A stretch of 64,000 nucleotides of DNA from positions 797,947 to 861,946 of the forward strand of contig VCAZ01000155.1 in the NCBI GenBank assembly GCA_005784505.1, written 5' to 3'. Shown piece after piece: positions 21,084 through 31,510 of this stretch. The stretch is from Bagarius yarrelli. Taxonomy: Eukaryota; Chordata; Actinopteri; Siluriformes; Sisoridae. Position 1 is the stretch's first letter. Every line of letters starts with the position of its first letter. Both the position numbers and the translations under genes were made by a program. A model generated the notes under the pieces. It saw nothing but the letters and a program-made list of their open reading frames with translations, was not told where the DNA came from and did no database searches.

Positions 21084-22040
21084 GTGATGGTTAGCAGGAA
21101 AGTAGGGATTCAGAAAGAGACTGAAACAGAAGCACAAATGTCACATCAAACAGAAGAACAAGAATTAACTGAAAAAGAGAAAGAGGAAGCATTAGGTGAG
21201 GTTCCAGAGCAATTATGGAAAAAACATCAAACAGATGTAGGGCTAGTGAAATCAGCAGGACTAGTAAAAATACAAGCGAAGCTGAATGTGAAGCTACCTT
21301 ACCAGAGGCAATACTCGCTATCACAACAAGCATTGGATGGCATTCGGCCTACAATAGAGGGATTAGTAGAGGCAGGAGTTTTAATACCCACTAGAAGCCC
21401 TTGCAACACTCCAATTTTTGAAGTGAGAAAACTAAATTCAGATAAATGGCGTTTAGTACATGATTTGAGACCAGTAAATCAAGTGGTAGTGGCAGAAACA
21501 CCGGTGGTACCAGATCCACATACATTATTGTCAAATATTCTGGATGGAACGAAATGGTACACCATGATAGATTTATGCTCAGCATTCTTCGCATTCCATT
21601 GCACCCGGAGTCACAAGCTCTGTTTGCATTTACTTATGAAGGAAAACAGTACACTTGTACCAGATTACCACAAGGCTATTGTGAAAGCCCATCAATTTTC
21701 AACCAGGTGTTATCTTGAGATTTAGCAAATTTACATATTACAAGTCGTCTTCTACAATATGTGGATGATCTGCTAATATGTAGTCAGACTAAAGAACAGT
21801 GCTTACAAAATTCATTAACTGTTTTGAAAACATTTGCACATAAAGTTAACAAAGACAAACTTCAATTCTGCAAACAGAAAGTACAGTATTTAGGATTTGA
21901 AGGTACGAACCGCAATTCGAAATGCTTCAAAACCCCAAACTGTGAAACAGTCCTTGTCATTCCTTGGCATAGCAGGGTTCAGTAGGCCGTGGATATGCGA
22001 TTTTGCATTGAAAGTACAACCACTAAGAGATAAAAGCGGC
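21084..22040 (+). pseudogene. pol: ERV reverse transcriptase domain
   Basis: RT copies viral RNA into DNA. Visible blocks in order are VKLPYQRQYSLSQQALDGI, GVLIPTRSPCNTPIF, KWRLVHDLRPVNQVV and WYTMIDLCSAFFAF (first catalytic Asp). After a shift come RLPQGYCESPSIFNQ and YVDDLLICSQ (21,757-21,786, catalytic Asp pair), followed by DKLQFCKQKVQYLGFE. The YVDD box and LPQG match gamma/epsilon-type RTs. Frameshifts near 21,600-21,650 and 21,895 and a stop at about 21,724 break the gene. Confidence 0.8.
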
Positions 22041-22600
22041 AGATCAAACAAAACAAAAAGCGCCCCTCTTACTTGGACTACAGAGGGAGAGGGATCTTTC
22101 AAATTAATAAAAAGTGCACTAGCCTCAGCCCCAGCTCTGGCTAGTCCAGATTATAGTAAACCGTTTCAATTGTATGTATCAGAAACAAAAGGGTTTGCAT
22201 CAGCAATCCTAACACAGCAAAAACCAGGAATGGGAAAACAACCCATTGCTTATTTTAGTACAGCACTGGATAATGTGGAAAAGGGCATGCCACCATGTTA
22301 CCGTGCTGTTGCGTCCACAGCATTTACATATGAAAAAGCGTCAACCATCACTATGGGTCATCCAGTAACCCTATACACATCGCATGCATTACATGCTCTA
22401 TTGACCCGCCAAAATTTTGTAACAACCAATGCCAGACGAACTGGCTATGACGTAATACTATCAGCACCAGAATTAACCATTGAAAGGTGTAGTACAATTA
22501 ATCCTAGAATGGTATTACCCGATGAAGGAACTCCACACAAGTGTAATGAAGAGTCAGAAAAATATTTGAAGGCAAGAGCGGATCTAAGACCAGAACCCTT
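21897..22600 (+). pseudogene. pol: ERV pol connection domain
   Basis: This open stretch continues from RT thumb to connection. QTVKQSLSFLGIAGFSRPWI is the block after the palm. PLTWTTEGEGSFKLIKSAL, FQLYVSETKGFASAILTQ and IAYFSTALDNVEKG follow. It links polymerase and RNase H in the Pol polyprotein. Confidence 0.75.
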
Positions 22601-23080
22601 GGAAAATGCTAAATACATCTTTTTGTGGATGGTTCATGCTATCGCACAAGCGAGGGCAATAAGGTTGGGTTCGCAGTTGTGGAATATGTTTAAGAGACAG
22701 ACTCTTTTACAGTTGAAGTAAGCGCAGCAGTACCACAACCATGCTCAGTACAATTGGCAGAATTAAAGGCCCTAACAGCAGCCTATAAATTAGGAGCAGG
22801 ACAGGAGTGTACAGTTTATACTGATTTGGCATATACATATGGGGTCTGTCATGCATTTGGAGCAATATGGGCACAAAGAGGGTTTTTAAGGGCAGACGGA
22901 TCAACAGTAACACATGGACCCGCAATAGCCGAACTATTATTAAGGGTCATGATGTTACCTAACGCATTAGCAATCGTTAAGTGCATGGCACATAAAAAAG
23001 ATGATACACTTGTTACTAGGGGTAACACTGCAGCTGATGAAATGGTTAAAAAGGCAGCCGTAGGAAACACTCATGTAATG
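22600..23080 (+). pseudogene. pol: ERV RNase H domain
   Basis: RNase H removes RNA from RNA-DNA hybrids during reverse transcription. The four acidic residues are visible in order: Asp in FVDGSCY (about 22,623, in a frame one base off from the flanking open stretch), Glu in AELKALTAAYKLG, Asp in VYTDLAYTYGV, and Asp in GNTAADEMVKKA. The C-terminal part sits in the 22,754-23,563 open frame, which continues into integrase. A frameshift and a stop separate the first Asp from the rest. Confidence 0.75.
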
Positions 23081-23920
23081 GCACTAATGCAGGAAGAAGA
23101 ACAAACCCCAGTACAATTAAATGTAACAATAGATGATATCATAGAATATCAAGAGACAGCAAGTCCAGAAGAAAAACAATTATGGAAGAAGCGAGGGGCT
23201 GTACTAGATCCGAGCACAGGAGTATGGAGAAGTTGTGACGGAATCTGTGTAGCTCCCACTGCTCTTCTCCCGATGTTAATAAAAGATGCACATGGAGTAG
23301 ATCACTGCAATAAAAGAGAGGTTGCAACTAAAATTAGAAAAGAGTGGTGGTCACCATATTTGGCAGCAATGATAGACAAATCCCTCAGGATTTGTGAAAT
23401 TTGTGCAACGCCGAATGTGCGAAAACATTTCACAGCTCTAATAAGTCATATTCTGCAACCACAGGGACCATTCAGACATCTTATGATGGATTTTGTCGAC
23501 ATGGTAGACAGAAAAGAGGAGAAGAGATACATTTTAGTAATAGTGGATCGATTTAGTAGATAGGTGAAAGCAATTGCTACAGCTAAAAATAATGCCATAA
23601 CGGTGGCTAAATTTCTGTGCAGGGAAGTAATGCCAAGAAGCACACTTCATAAATGATGTAATTAAGGCAATTGCAGAAGCACTTTGTATGAAGAGACGCA
23701 TGGGGTGTGTCTATCATCCCCAGTCACAGGGAATGTTAAAAAGAGCCAATGGGGTATTAAACAGCATTACCTCTGGCTCTCATGAAAATGCGTACACAAA
23801 TTAACCAAAACACACATTTAAACGCACATGAAATGTTAACAGGTTGATCAATGTCTGTTCAAGTGATCAGGGAACCTTAGGAAGGCCCTCCATTGGAGCA
23901 GCTGGAAGGTGAAATAACTA
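23081..23920 (+). pseudogene. pol: ERV integrase, N-terminal and core parts
   Basis: The HHCC zinc finger is visible as DAHGVDHCNKREV and RICEICATPN. The core starts with HLMMDFVDM (first catalytic Asp) and YILVIVDRFSR, then a stop at about 23,561. Next to 23,640 a deletion removes the segment that should hold the second catalytic Asp. Where the catalytic Glu is expected the copy reads QGMLKRANG, with Lys. Two active-site positions are thus lost, and the enzyme would be dead even without the stops. The gene is split at 23,920 by an L2 insertion and resumes at 24,966. Confidence 0.8.
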
Positions 23921-24467
23921 GTTGCACCGCAGTACTTGAGCGAACTTCTAGTGTCTTACGTTCTGCCACGCCTACTTCGATCAAAGGATGCAGGCTGCCT
24001 GTCAGTACCGCGCATTATAAAAACTACAGCAGGGGGCAGAGCCTTTTCTCACAGAGCCCCAATGCTATGGAATAGCCTCCCTATGTATGTTCGGGAATCA
24101 GACACAGTCTCAGTGTTTAAGTCCAGGTTAAAAACATACTTATTTAATCAAGCATTTTGTATTGATTCCCCTTAGATAAAGGAGCAGATCTGGGGGACTC
24201 ATGGGTGTTGAGTATTATGGTGATCTGGTATGTTTAGATGCTGTCTTCCTATTTCTTATTGATCACGGTGTTGATGATGAGAGCGGCTGGTTGCTTAACA
24301 TATCAGGGAGCCCTCATGTCTGTGTTTCCCTCTGGTTCTCCTTCTAGTTATGCTGACCTAGTTAGTCTTGCCGGAGTCCATCCTTGCACTCTACATTATT
24401 CATTTAATCAATCCAAACCGTGTGATTACATTATCACTTAACTGTTTTCCTTCTTTTTGCCTTCCTT

Positions 24468-24518
<51 letters not shown>

Positions 24519-24965
24519 CTGTTGAGTTACATACGCCACAACGGAGCTGCCAATGATCCAGACCCCACCTCCGACCCCGTCCTGTGGGACCCTTCCCTGT
24601 GACCTGCCCAGCGGATGATGCATCACCAGGGCGATCTAGGACGACCCACTTTGCCATAAAGACGTTCCGGCTGCTCGCTAAGGACTAGTGATTATAGTTG
24701 TTTACACACACACACTGTAACCTCATGATCCCTGCCACCTGTTTTCACCCGAATGAGGATGGGTTCCCTGTTGAGTCTGGTTCCTCTCAAGGTTTCTTCC
24801 TATCTCATCTCAGGGAGTTTTTCCATCGCCCCCAGCTTGCTCATTAGGGACAAACTGATTTCTGTTTAATTCTGTTTCATAATTTCTTCAATTGTAAAGC
24901 TGCTTTGTGACAATTACCATTGTAAAAAGCGCTATACAAATAAAACTGAATTGAATTGAATTGAA
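23921..24965 (+). mobile_element. L2-type LINE 3' end inserted in ERV integrase gene
   Basis: The LINE ORF2 C-terminus is readable as LLRSKDAGCLSVPR and APMLWNSLPMYVRES, then VFKSRLKTYLFNQAF (23,960-24,165). A 3' UTR with (CT)n at about 24,471-24,514 and the standard L2 terminus 'caaataaaactgaattgaat' follow. The same sequence occurs at 44.1-44.7 kb. It is 5'-truncated and younger than the retrovirus it interrupts. Exact target duplications were not evident. Confidence 0.85.
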
Positions 24966-25228
24966 GTTACATGCAACAACTGACCAAAATACACAGAACT
25001 TTGTATTCACAGGTCAAAGACACAGTGTATGGAGAACAAGTGAACGAGGAAGCACCACTAGTGGAGCCAGGAGACTACATTTACATAAAACTGTTCAAAA
25101 AGGAATACTGTAAGGATCCCCGAAGGGAAGGTCCTTTTAAGGTTGTGGCAGCAACAACCACTGCAGTCAAAGTAGAAGGTAAAGAACACTGGTACCACCA
25201 GTACCAGGGAAAGAACAAGAAAGGCTGA
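24966..25228 (+). pseudogene. pol: ERV integrase C-terminal domain
   Basis: After the L2 insertion the pol frame resumes: VEPGDYIYIKLFKKEYC, REGPFKVVAATTTAVKVEG and a terminal HWYHQY. The GPF-K-V block is the GPY/F-type module of gamma- and epsilon-retroviral integrases that contacts DNA or chromatin. It ends at a TGA at 25,226-25,228. Confidence 0.75.
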
Positions 25229-25717
25229 GAACACGACCTGATACAGAAAGTGACATTGATAGACCAGGTCCCTCAAATAGAGGAGGCCCAGCAAGGCACA
25301 CACGAGCAAAGACAAAGTGAAAAGAAGCCAGACTCGCCGCTGACAAACTAAAAGAACAAGGAAAAGAAGAGGACGTTCAGTCCACTGCTGAACAAACATA
25401 AAAACTGGAGGGAAAAGAAATACAACCTGTTACTGAACAGACAATCGCAAGTAATCAACCAGATAAACAAATTGCAGGGACTAGTGGAATAACTACAGAA
25501 CAAAGAGACAAGCCTAGCGAAAAACCTGGACGTGAACCCCAGAAAGTGGAAAGTCAGTCACACGTAGCAGATCTTGCAGAAGTGACTGTAGATTTACCTA
25601 AAGAAATTTTAGATTATAACCCTGGTCCAGAATTTACCTTAAGCCCATTTATGACAAAACCAACAGAAGAAATATTCCCTGAATTGAAAGCTATAGTAGA
25701 CTAGACACTGTAAGCAG
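25229..25717 (+). pseudogene. ERV pol end / env start region, charged
   Basis: A frame from about 25,416 to 25,704 reads hydrophilic sequence ending in EILDYNPGPEFTLSPFMT and EIFPELKAIVD. It could be the C-terminal tail of Pol or a long N-terminal part of the Env leader. No family match is claimed. Confidence 0.35.
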
Positions 25718-26301
25718 ATGACCTCAATTAACAAAAAAAAGCCTACAGAAAAAATTACCTCATTTAACATAAAAAGACCCACAGAAAAAGACTGGCTAAA
25801 AATAGTAGGGTCAGCGCTTTTATATTTACTGTTCATTTGGATGGCAAACAAATTGACTATCTATGCCCTAGAACGTTCTGTGGCATCAAACAAAACAATA
25901 ATTGATACAAACAAACCAGTAAATGCTAGCCCAAAATCGAATGAGAACAATGTATCTCTACAATGTACTAGGCGTGCTGCCAAAAGGCAAACTGTGGCTG
26001 TCACCAGTGATTTAGAGGAATTGGCTATAACAAATCACCATATATGTGCACTAAGTTTGCTAACAAGGACCAAAGAATCCCTGACAATTACCCAACCCTA
26101 GTCTCATACACCGTCGAATACAATGGACCGCCTATGCCTGAACCACCATCAGTTGCAAAAACAGGGTGGTATCACATGGACACCTGGATGGCCAGAGCTC
26201 TATGGGCCTCAGACAGGAAAGAGACAGATTATACCATGACAGTAGAAATCCAGACACCAGAGCCAAGAAAACAGAATGATAATGAGGTTAAGACTAAATG
26301 A
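25718..26301 (+). pseudogene. env: ERV env, leader with signal anchor and start of surface unit
   Basis: The 127-codon frame begins with a polar stretch (repeated PTEKxxxFN/KPTEK). A hydrophobic segment at residues 29-45 (VGSALLYLLFIWMANKL) fits a type II signal anchor or long signal peptide. A basic RRAAKR site lies at about residues 88-93. A second frame from 26,044 continues with GPPMPEPPSVAKTGWYHMDT. The product would be the receptor-binding envelope part. The frame change and later stops make it defective. A long cytoplasmic leader before the anchor recalls foamy- and epsilon-type envelopes; this is inference. Confidence 0.5.
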
Positions 26302-27660
26302 CTAACAGTGACAGGACATCCGATAAACGACACGTAAGACAATCCTTCCCCTGTGGAACTTTGCTGTGGAGAACAATCAGACATTTTGGAATGTGATTCA
26401 CAACAAACAATTCAATGTAACAGTATACCCATCGCAATGGCAAAAAGGGAAAGGTGTACAACAAATTATAATTGACTTTTGGGCCAAATGCACCCCTTAA
26501 AAAAAGGAGGTGCAAACCCCTGACAAAAATACTGAAATGGGGAGATAATTGGCTTACCTCTGACATAACCAGACTAATAAATGTCACTTTGATTAATACA
26601 GGTTCTACCATGGAGAAGGAAGTACAGTTATATACCAATCTTTATAAACAATGGGCTATATGATTCCGCACAACGGGTAACTGAAAATAGCACATGTTGT
26701 AGTGTGTCACATGCGTGACCACAGCCCATTAAGGGTAATGCCAACTCGAGGTGTAAAGGAATGTAATGGTCCACCATATCATATTAATAACCTGTGCTCG
26801 GCGTTTTGCTTATTAGGATCAGCCGAATGGAGCAGAATGGATGCAGAAGTATAGTTCCTCATGCACCTTTCATCCAGCTAGCACACAGAGTAATGAAAAT
26901 ATTTACATACAAAAACACAGCCAGGTCAGACCTTTCCATTGTGCATTCGCTCCCATGGAAATAGATTGGTGGGTTTTCTTCCAAATGATGCTTGTGAGGA
27001 GATTCTGGTGGGGAAGCACCCAGCAATCTACATAAAATCAAGTTGCAAAAATAAGGCTGCATGTGATACATCTAAACTAGTTAGGTTGGCTATACCAAGC
27101 CTAAGAGCAGGTACACTGCCCATAGCTGATGTATTCTGGTATAGTATAATATAGTAATGCAAGTGCTTCCACATTTCTGGCATGGTTTATGAGCCCCAGA
27201 AGTATTAGAGGGAAGACTGACTGTATTACCATTAGATAATAAGAAAATTGCAGAACTACTGGCTCCTGAACAGGAAAGACCTAAAAACCAGCATAGACAT
27301 AGAGAGGTGTGGAAGAAGTAGATAGAAGAAGAAAAGAAGTAGCTAGAATGATTACAGAAATAGGGGCAATACTACATACATGAAATACTTAAAACCAGGC
27401 AAGTCCACTGAAATTTAACAATGTGGACCAGACCCAAATATATATGTTGACTGGCAAGGGATACCAGTTGGTGTTCCTGACAGCCATTATGCGCAGAGAC
27501 TGTCTTCTTCTTCCGGGGCATTGATTTTCTTTCTCCCACATGCCCAGATAGCACGCAATGTCAAATGGATTAATTACATATGGTACAATCAACAACGATT
27601 TATTAATCATACTATAACCGCACTAGGTCTAATCTCAGAACAGTTACACGCTACTACCAA
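26302..27660 (+). pseudogene. env: ERV env, decayed middle region
   Basis: Env-like coding sequence is spread over several frames with many stops. Recognisable stretches are NWLTSDITRLINVTLINTG (about 26,530), NRLVGFLPNDACEEILVGKH and CKNKAACDTSKLVRLAIPSL (26,940-27,110). Near 27,480-27,650 a stretch reads LPHAQIARNVKWINYIWYNQ and HTITALGLISEQLH, a helical ectodomain of the transmembrane subunit. Potential N-glycosylation sites (NVT, NHT) occur. The surface/transmembrane cleavage site could not be fixed. Confidence 0.5.
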
Positions 27661-27662
27661 GT

Positions 27663-27851
27663 ATGACAGCCCAAAGTGATGAGATGGTGAGGAACAACGT
27701 GGACAAAGAACCAAGTTGGTTTCAACTGGCTTTCTCATCAGGCTGGTTAGCAGGACTTGCTCGAATAGAGGCAACCATTCTCATTGTACTGGTATTGATT
27801 GCACTTATAGGCTGTTGTGGAGTTCCCATTACTACGCTCTATAATTGCTAA
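27663..27851 (+). pseudogene. env: ERV env, transmembrane anchor and tail
   Basis: This open stretch contains WFQLAFSSGWLAGLARIEA followed by a strongly hydrophobic membrane segment (TILIVLVLIALIGCCGVPI), the anchor of the transmembrane subunit. The tail probably runs on in another frame (MFGQYVIMHVKDPDTMPVMD, about 27,865-27,950) to a stop near 27,958. Confidence 0.65.
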
Positions 27852-28100
27852 AAACAGCTCAAAGAATGTTCGGTCAGTATGTCATTATGCATGTGAAAGA
27901 TCCGGACACAATGCCTGTTATGGATATGATAGAAGACACAGTGGTAGACATGAAGAACTGATAAAAGAACTGATAAAACCAAACATGCGCTAAGATTTAA
28001 ATGAATGATTTAATTATTATTGTAAAAACCACAAAGAATGTATAGATTAACATCTAATCAAATATTACCTAGTTTTCATGATTAAGAGTTGGTTAAGATA

Positions 28101-28706
28101 TGATTTCATGAGTACCAAGTGTTTTGTGCAGTTACCCTGCTCAGATGGTTTCCTGTACAGGCTGATGACAAGGGACCTCTCATTTAAAGTTGCAAGGACT
28201 GCCAGATGATAACAGTTGAACCAGGACATGATGGAATTGTGCAAAATGTGTGGTATTCGTACCTGACTGATCAAGAGCTTATCCAGTGGGATACTTTACC
28301 AGAGGACCTGCGACCTCTATCCTTACTTTTTCAACATGCGGATATCATCAGATATAATGGAACATGGATGCACCGTGAACAGAAGGATACGTATTGACTA
28401 GAGAAAGGACTGAGTCTTGAGGTACAGACATTTATAGTACGTCATTCAATCTCTTTGGCGCATACGTAAGGAACTCGTGCAGAACATGCTTTTTTGTTGT
28501 CACGACATATCCAACAACAAACAGTTTTCAATGTTGTAATGGTGTCCTTTTGTGGATATGAGTTATGGACATTACAGTCGAAGTCATTACTGACATGGCT
28601 ATGGAACTTGTCTCAATTGCCACTTTGTTGCTCAGTCGACACTTGTAATGACACTATAGCCATTGTGCATCGCAGACTGTGCAAGAAAATATGGGCTACT
28701 ATATGA
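28101..28706 (+). pseudogene. Unidentified reading frame between ERV env and 3' LTR
   Basis: One frame stays open for about 200 codons with only three stops (about 28,185; 28,395; 28,467). It reads TLLRWFPVQADDKG, a CKDC pair, VWYSYLTDQELIQWDTLPED and RYNGTWMHREQKDTY. SLEVQTFIVRHSISLAH and VVMVSFCGYELWTL follow, and the frame closes with HRRLCKKIW. No family is recognised; it does not look like a cyclin or other known fish-retrovirus accessory protein to me. Its place, length and long-range frame retention argue for a real accessory gene of the parent virus. Chance openness remains possible. Confidence 0.4.
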
Positions 28707-29112
28707 GACGGCAAAAAACTACACATTCCTCTTTCTTATTAGATTAAGCATCCATCACATACCTGGTACTGGTAGACTACCACGGACAAACAGAACTCTG
28801 CTTAACTGGAACATCATGATGTTGGTTTTATGTTTGTTTAATTTTTATTTTTGTTTGCTGGTTTTATGTTTGTTTTTCAAGTTATTTGTTTTCTTTGTTT
28901 TCCATTAGTTTAATTTAAGTAGATCTTTTGACCTATACCTCATATACTATGTGAAGGGGTATTTGACATCACTTGATCTTTTATCTTAGTTAAGAAGTAA
29001 GGGTATGGTAAGTGCTGAGATATTGATTATTGATTGATTATTGATTATATGGAATTCTAGAGTTCCAGACGGGGACAAATTTGGGGAAAAAATGCTAAAA
29101 ATGAGGGTGGCG

Positions 29113-30145
29113 TGAGCAATACGCAAGTGTAATAGAGCAATAATTCATAACTGGTGATAATATATACATATTAGGAGTGGCACTAAAAGGAAGAATGAAA
29201 TTAAGCTAAATCGGATGTAAAATTAGGGCAGATAAGAAGACAAATAGGGACAGTGTGCTATCAAAATCTACAATATAAACAAAATATAGGTGTGTGTGTG
29301 TGTATGTGTGTGAAAACAAACAAATTAACATAGATAAAGCACAAAAATCACACTCAAGACACAGTGGTATTGAGAGGCAATTTTATTGAAAGGCCCCACA
29401 ACTAATCAACTGGAATAACTTCATCCTCAGCAGTGGGGGGTAGAAGGAATAGATAGGGGCGAAGGAGAAGGTGGAAGAATAGATGAAAGAGAAGATTCGT
29501 CGGAAGAAAGCAGGGGTGGCGATAGTATGGGGAGAAGAGACACACTGCTTATTGGAACTCGTGACAATTTCCAACAGAAATTTTTAACACCAGTAGAGGT
29601 ACCAGCTTTTTCAGTGGTATCAGGATGAACAACAGTGTCGGTTTGTGTTCCGACATCACAGGTTCGGGGAGGAAAAACAACACGCACAAGTGAGGTATTT
29701 TCCTCCAGAGTGCGTAGTAGATGGATGAGACGGTCTAGAAAAACACCAATCTCCCCAGTCAGGCAGGCCAGTTGGGAACGCCACACCCGTCAGATGTATT
29801 CCCTACGTCTAGCAGTTAAAATGAGAAAAGTGTTTAAAGGAATCAAGTACCACTGGTCATGATTTTTAAAAGTAGATAAGTAATCATAAACTGTGTAAAC
29901 AACTGAGTGCAGAAATAAAAGAAATCGTTAAAGAAAAACAAAAACAAAATAGGTGATTCTAGAGTGAACTGACAAATCATTAAATGGTTTAGACCAAATA
30001 GGTGATTTTAAAAGTCGTTTAATAAGCAACAAACAACAAAAAAAAAATATAAAACTTTTATAAAAGAAAAAGAGTAAATAAAAATTAAAGTTATGCACTG
30101 TCAGCAGATAAATGTTTTTTTAAAAATACACAGCGAAAGGGTCTC
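29113..30145 (+). repeat. ERV 3' LTR (U5 truncated)
   Basis: It shares with the 5' LTR 'aataattcataactg' (29,140), 'acagtgtgctatcaaaat' (29,251), and the long stretch at 29,926-30,020. TATAAAAG (30,059-30,066), AATAAA (30,077-30,082) and 'gtcagcagataaatgtt' (about 30,100) are also shared. Similarity fades after about 30,140, so about 100 bp of U5 is missing or replaced. It carries about 320 bp of extra U3 (about 29,550-29,870). The exact start, near a purine-rich stretch at 29,080-29,112, is uncertain. Confidence 0.75.
29427..29786 (-). other. Antisense open frame inside the ERV 3' LTR
   Basis: A 119-codon minus-strand open stretch reads LTGEIGVFLDRLIHLLRTLE, VVFPPRTCDVGTQTDT and a Ser/Pro-rich C-terminus. 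An antisense AATAAA lies 40 bp past the stop (29,387-29,382) and is followed by GT-rich sequence. However, there is no in-frame ATG (it opens at GTG with a stop just upstream) and half of it is absent from the 5' LTR. Antisense LTR genes exist in deltaretroviruses; whether this is one is unproven. Confidence 0.25.
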
Positions 30146-30284
30146 GGTTTGCAAGCCAAGTGTGAAAAAATCAGGAAAAGAATAGCTTTTATATTGACAA
30201 CATCTTTTTTTTTACAGACAGGAAGTCAAACTCGACTTAAATAGGAAATTATCTCACAATGAAAAAATTACATCACAATGTAAA

Positions 30285-30998
30285 ATGACTTGTTGGTTAG
30301 GCTGCAAATACACTAGTCCTGGGTCCACCAAGTGGTATGCTGTGTCTGTTGGAGACATTTGCTGCATACCACAGGCCAGCACGATGCGGCACACCTTGTT
30401 CAGGCTGTATAGCAGCATCCCCCCGTTCCTATCCAGGCAGCGCCCCCGGCATTTCAGCTGTCCAATCGAATCATGGGTTGACCCAGGCCACCTTACAGAC
30501 TATTTGCACATTTATTTAATGGAAATGTTCCCGATTCAAGTATGTACATTCCTTTTCAGATGGCGCCTATGTAGCAATATGTGTGTGCAGTTGATCACTC
30601 CGATTACATTAGGAAAACCGGCTATCGCTGCAAATTGCACTTTAATGTTTGTCTGGTCAACTGGATTGTACAGGAACCTTATATACCCGGTAGACATGCG
30701 AATGATCCCGTCCCATACAGCTGCCATTGCCATAGATTAAGCGTTATTTAAATTTGCACATGCTTTTATATGTTCTTACCTAATTGCATAATTGATAGAA
30801 ATATATGATATTAATTAGCCTATTTTATTAATTACAAATTAATAGCAATAATCTTGTAGAATACTTCATGAACCAATGTCTAATGTTTGCCACTTTACTT
30901 TATTGCCTCTAAGACTAAAACCACGGAAAATGTACGTACGCCAGACACAAAGTTGTTGTGGAGTGTTTTTGTGCGTAAGCAATGTTGATACATGAGGC
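30285..30998 (-). mobile_element. PIF/Harbinger transposon, internally deleted
   Basis: On the minus strand the transposase reads FAAIAGFPNVIGVINCTHI at about 30,590-30,650, the first catalytic block of Harbinger transposases with the Asp changed to Asn. The piece at about 30,300-30,440 reads CRGRCLDRNGGMLLYSLNKV and CRIVLACGM, the C-terminal block. The middle is missing. The 5' end near 30,985-30,998 is 'gatacatgaggcccc' on the + strand, a typical Harbinger terminus; the opposite end was not found. Inactive. Confidence 0.8.
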
Positions 30999-30999
30999 C

Positions 31000-31290
31000 C
31001 CATATCTTTTACCTTTTAGAGAACATTTGGCACATCATTGAATAAAATACATCAAAGATGGCCATAAACTTTTTAGCAGCTGAAAACCTGTATTAGGCGA
31101 GAATTGAACTATATTCCAACACCACAATTCATAACCTCAATGCCAAGATGTCTTCAAACTGCTTTGAAAAGAAGAAGAGATGCTACACAATGGTGAACAT
31201 ACCTCTTTCCAACCTGTAGCAGGCAAAATTTAAAATCAGCTAATTTTATGCATAAAAGTGTAACATTTCTCAGTTTAAACGTGAGTGTGG
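31000..31290 (+). mobile_element. Tc1-like (family A) 3' fragment
   Basis: The C-terminal transposase remnant around 'gagaacatttggcacatcat' is followed by 'gatgctacacaatggtgaac' and the transposon end ('taatttt..gcataaaagtgtaac'). It parallels the tails at 3.9-4.1 kb (minus) and 48.8-49.1 kb. Confidence 0.65.
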
Positions 31291-31510
31291 TTACACTTTC
31301 AGCTTGCCAACTTTACTTTGTGACATCATGAGAATTATTGGAGCTCACAGTGAGTGTGTTGTCACCATATTTTAAAAACACAGTGAGTGTGTTGTGAAAC
31401 CGCATAGAGAGCTCACGCTGTAAGCACACAGTGAGTGAGCTGTGCGGTTACATTTTTAGCTTACTGTGACCTCACATCATGAGTATCCTGGGAGCACATG
31501 ATGAGATCAC
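31287..31510. repeat. Imperfect direct repeats rich in CACAGTGAGTG
   Basis: Two diverged units of about 70-110 bp share 'gttaca(c/t)tttcagctt'-like sequence, 'catcatgag' and a following GAGC. Between them 'cacagtgagtg' occurs three times (31,349; 31,379; 31,428). Confidence 0.5.

Larger units (their letters stand above)
15923..30145 (+). mobile_element. Endogenous retrovirus, near full length but defective
   Basis: About 14.2 kb, of which about 1.05 kb is a later L2 insertion. The order is 5' LTR, primer-binding site, long leader, gag, protease, extra module, RT, RNase H, integrase, env, 3' reading frame, 3' LTR. The RT box is YVDD and the primer site matches tRNA-Arg. The integrase has an HHCC finger and a GPF-type C-terminal motif, and env ends in a hydrophobic anchor. 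The length, long LTRs and extra frames resemble complex fish retroviruses (epsilon-/gamma-related groups), an inference rather than a demonstrated placement. Every gene contains stops or frameshifts and the two LTRs differ by substitutions and large indels, so the copy is old and cannot replicate. Confidence 0.9.

Noticed and set aside
24368..24657. Open frames across the (CT)n run at 24.5 kb, both strands
   Set aside because: They consist largely of translated dinucleotide repeat (SLSLSL or RERERE) inside an L2 3' UTR.
28101..28706. Viral cyclin gene, as in walleye epsilonretroviruses
   Set aside because: The position is similar, but no cyclin-box pattern could be seen in the translated frame.
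30285..30740. Plus-strand open frames at the Harbinger locus
   Set aside because: The transposase motifs are on the minus strand; the plus-strand frames are their shadows.
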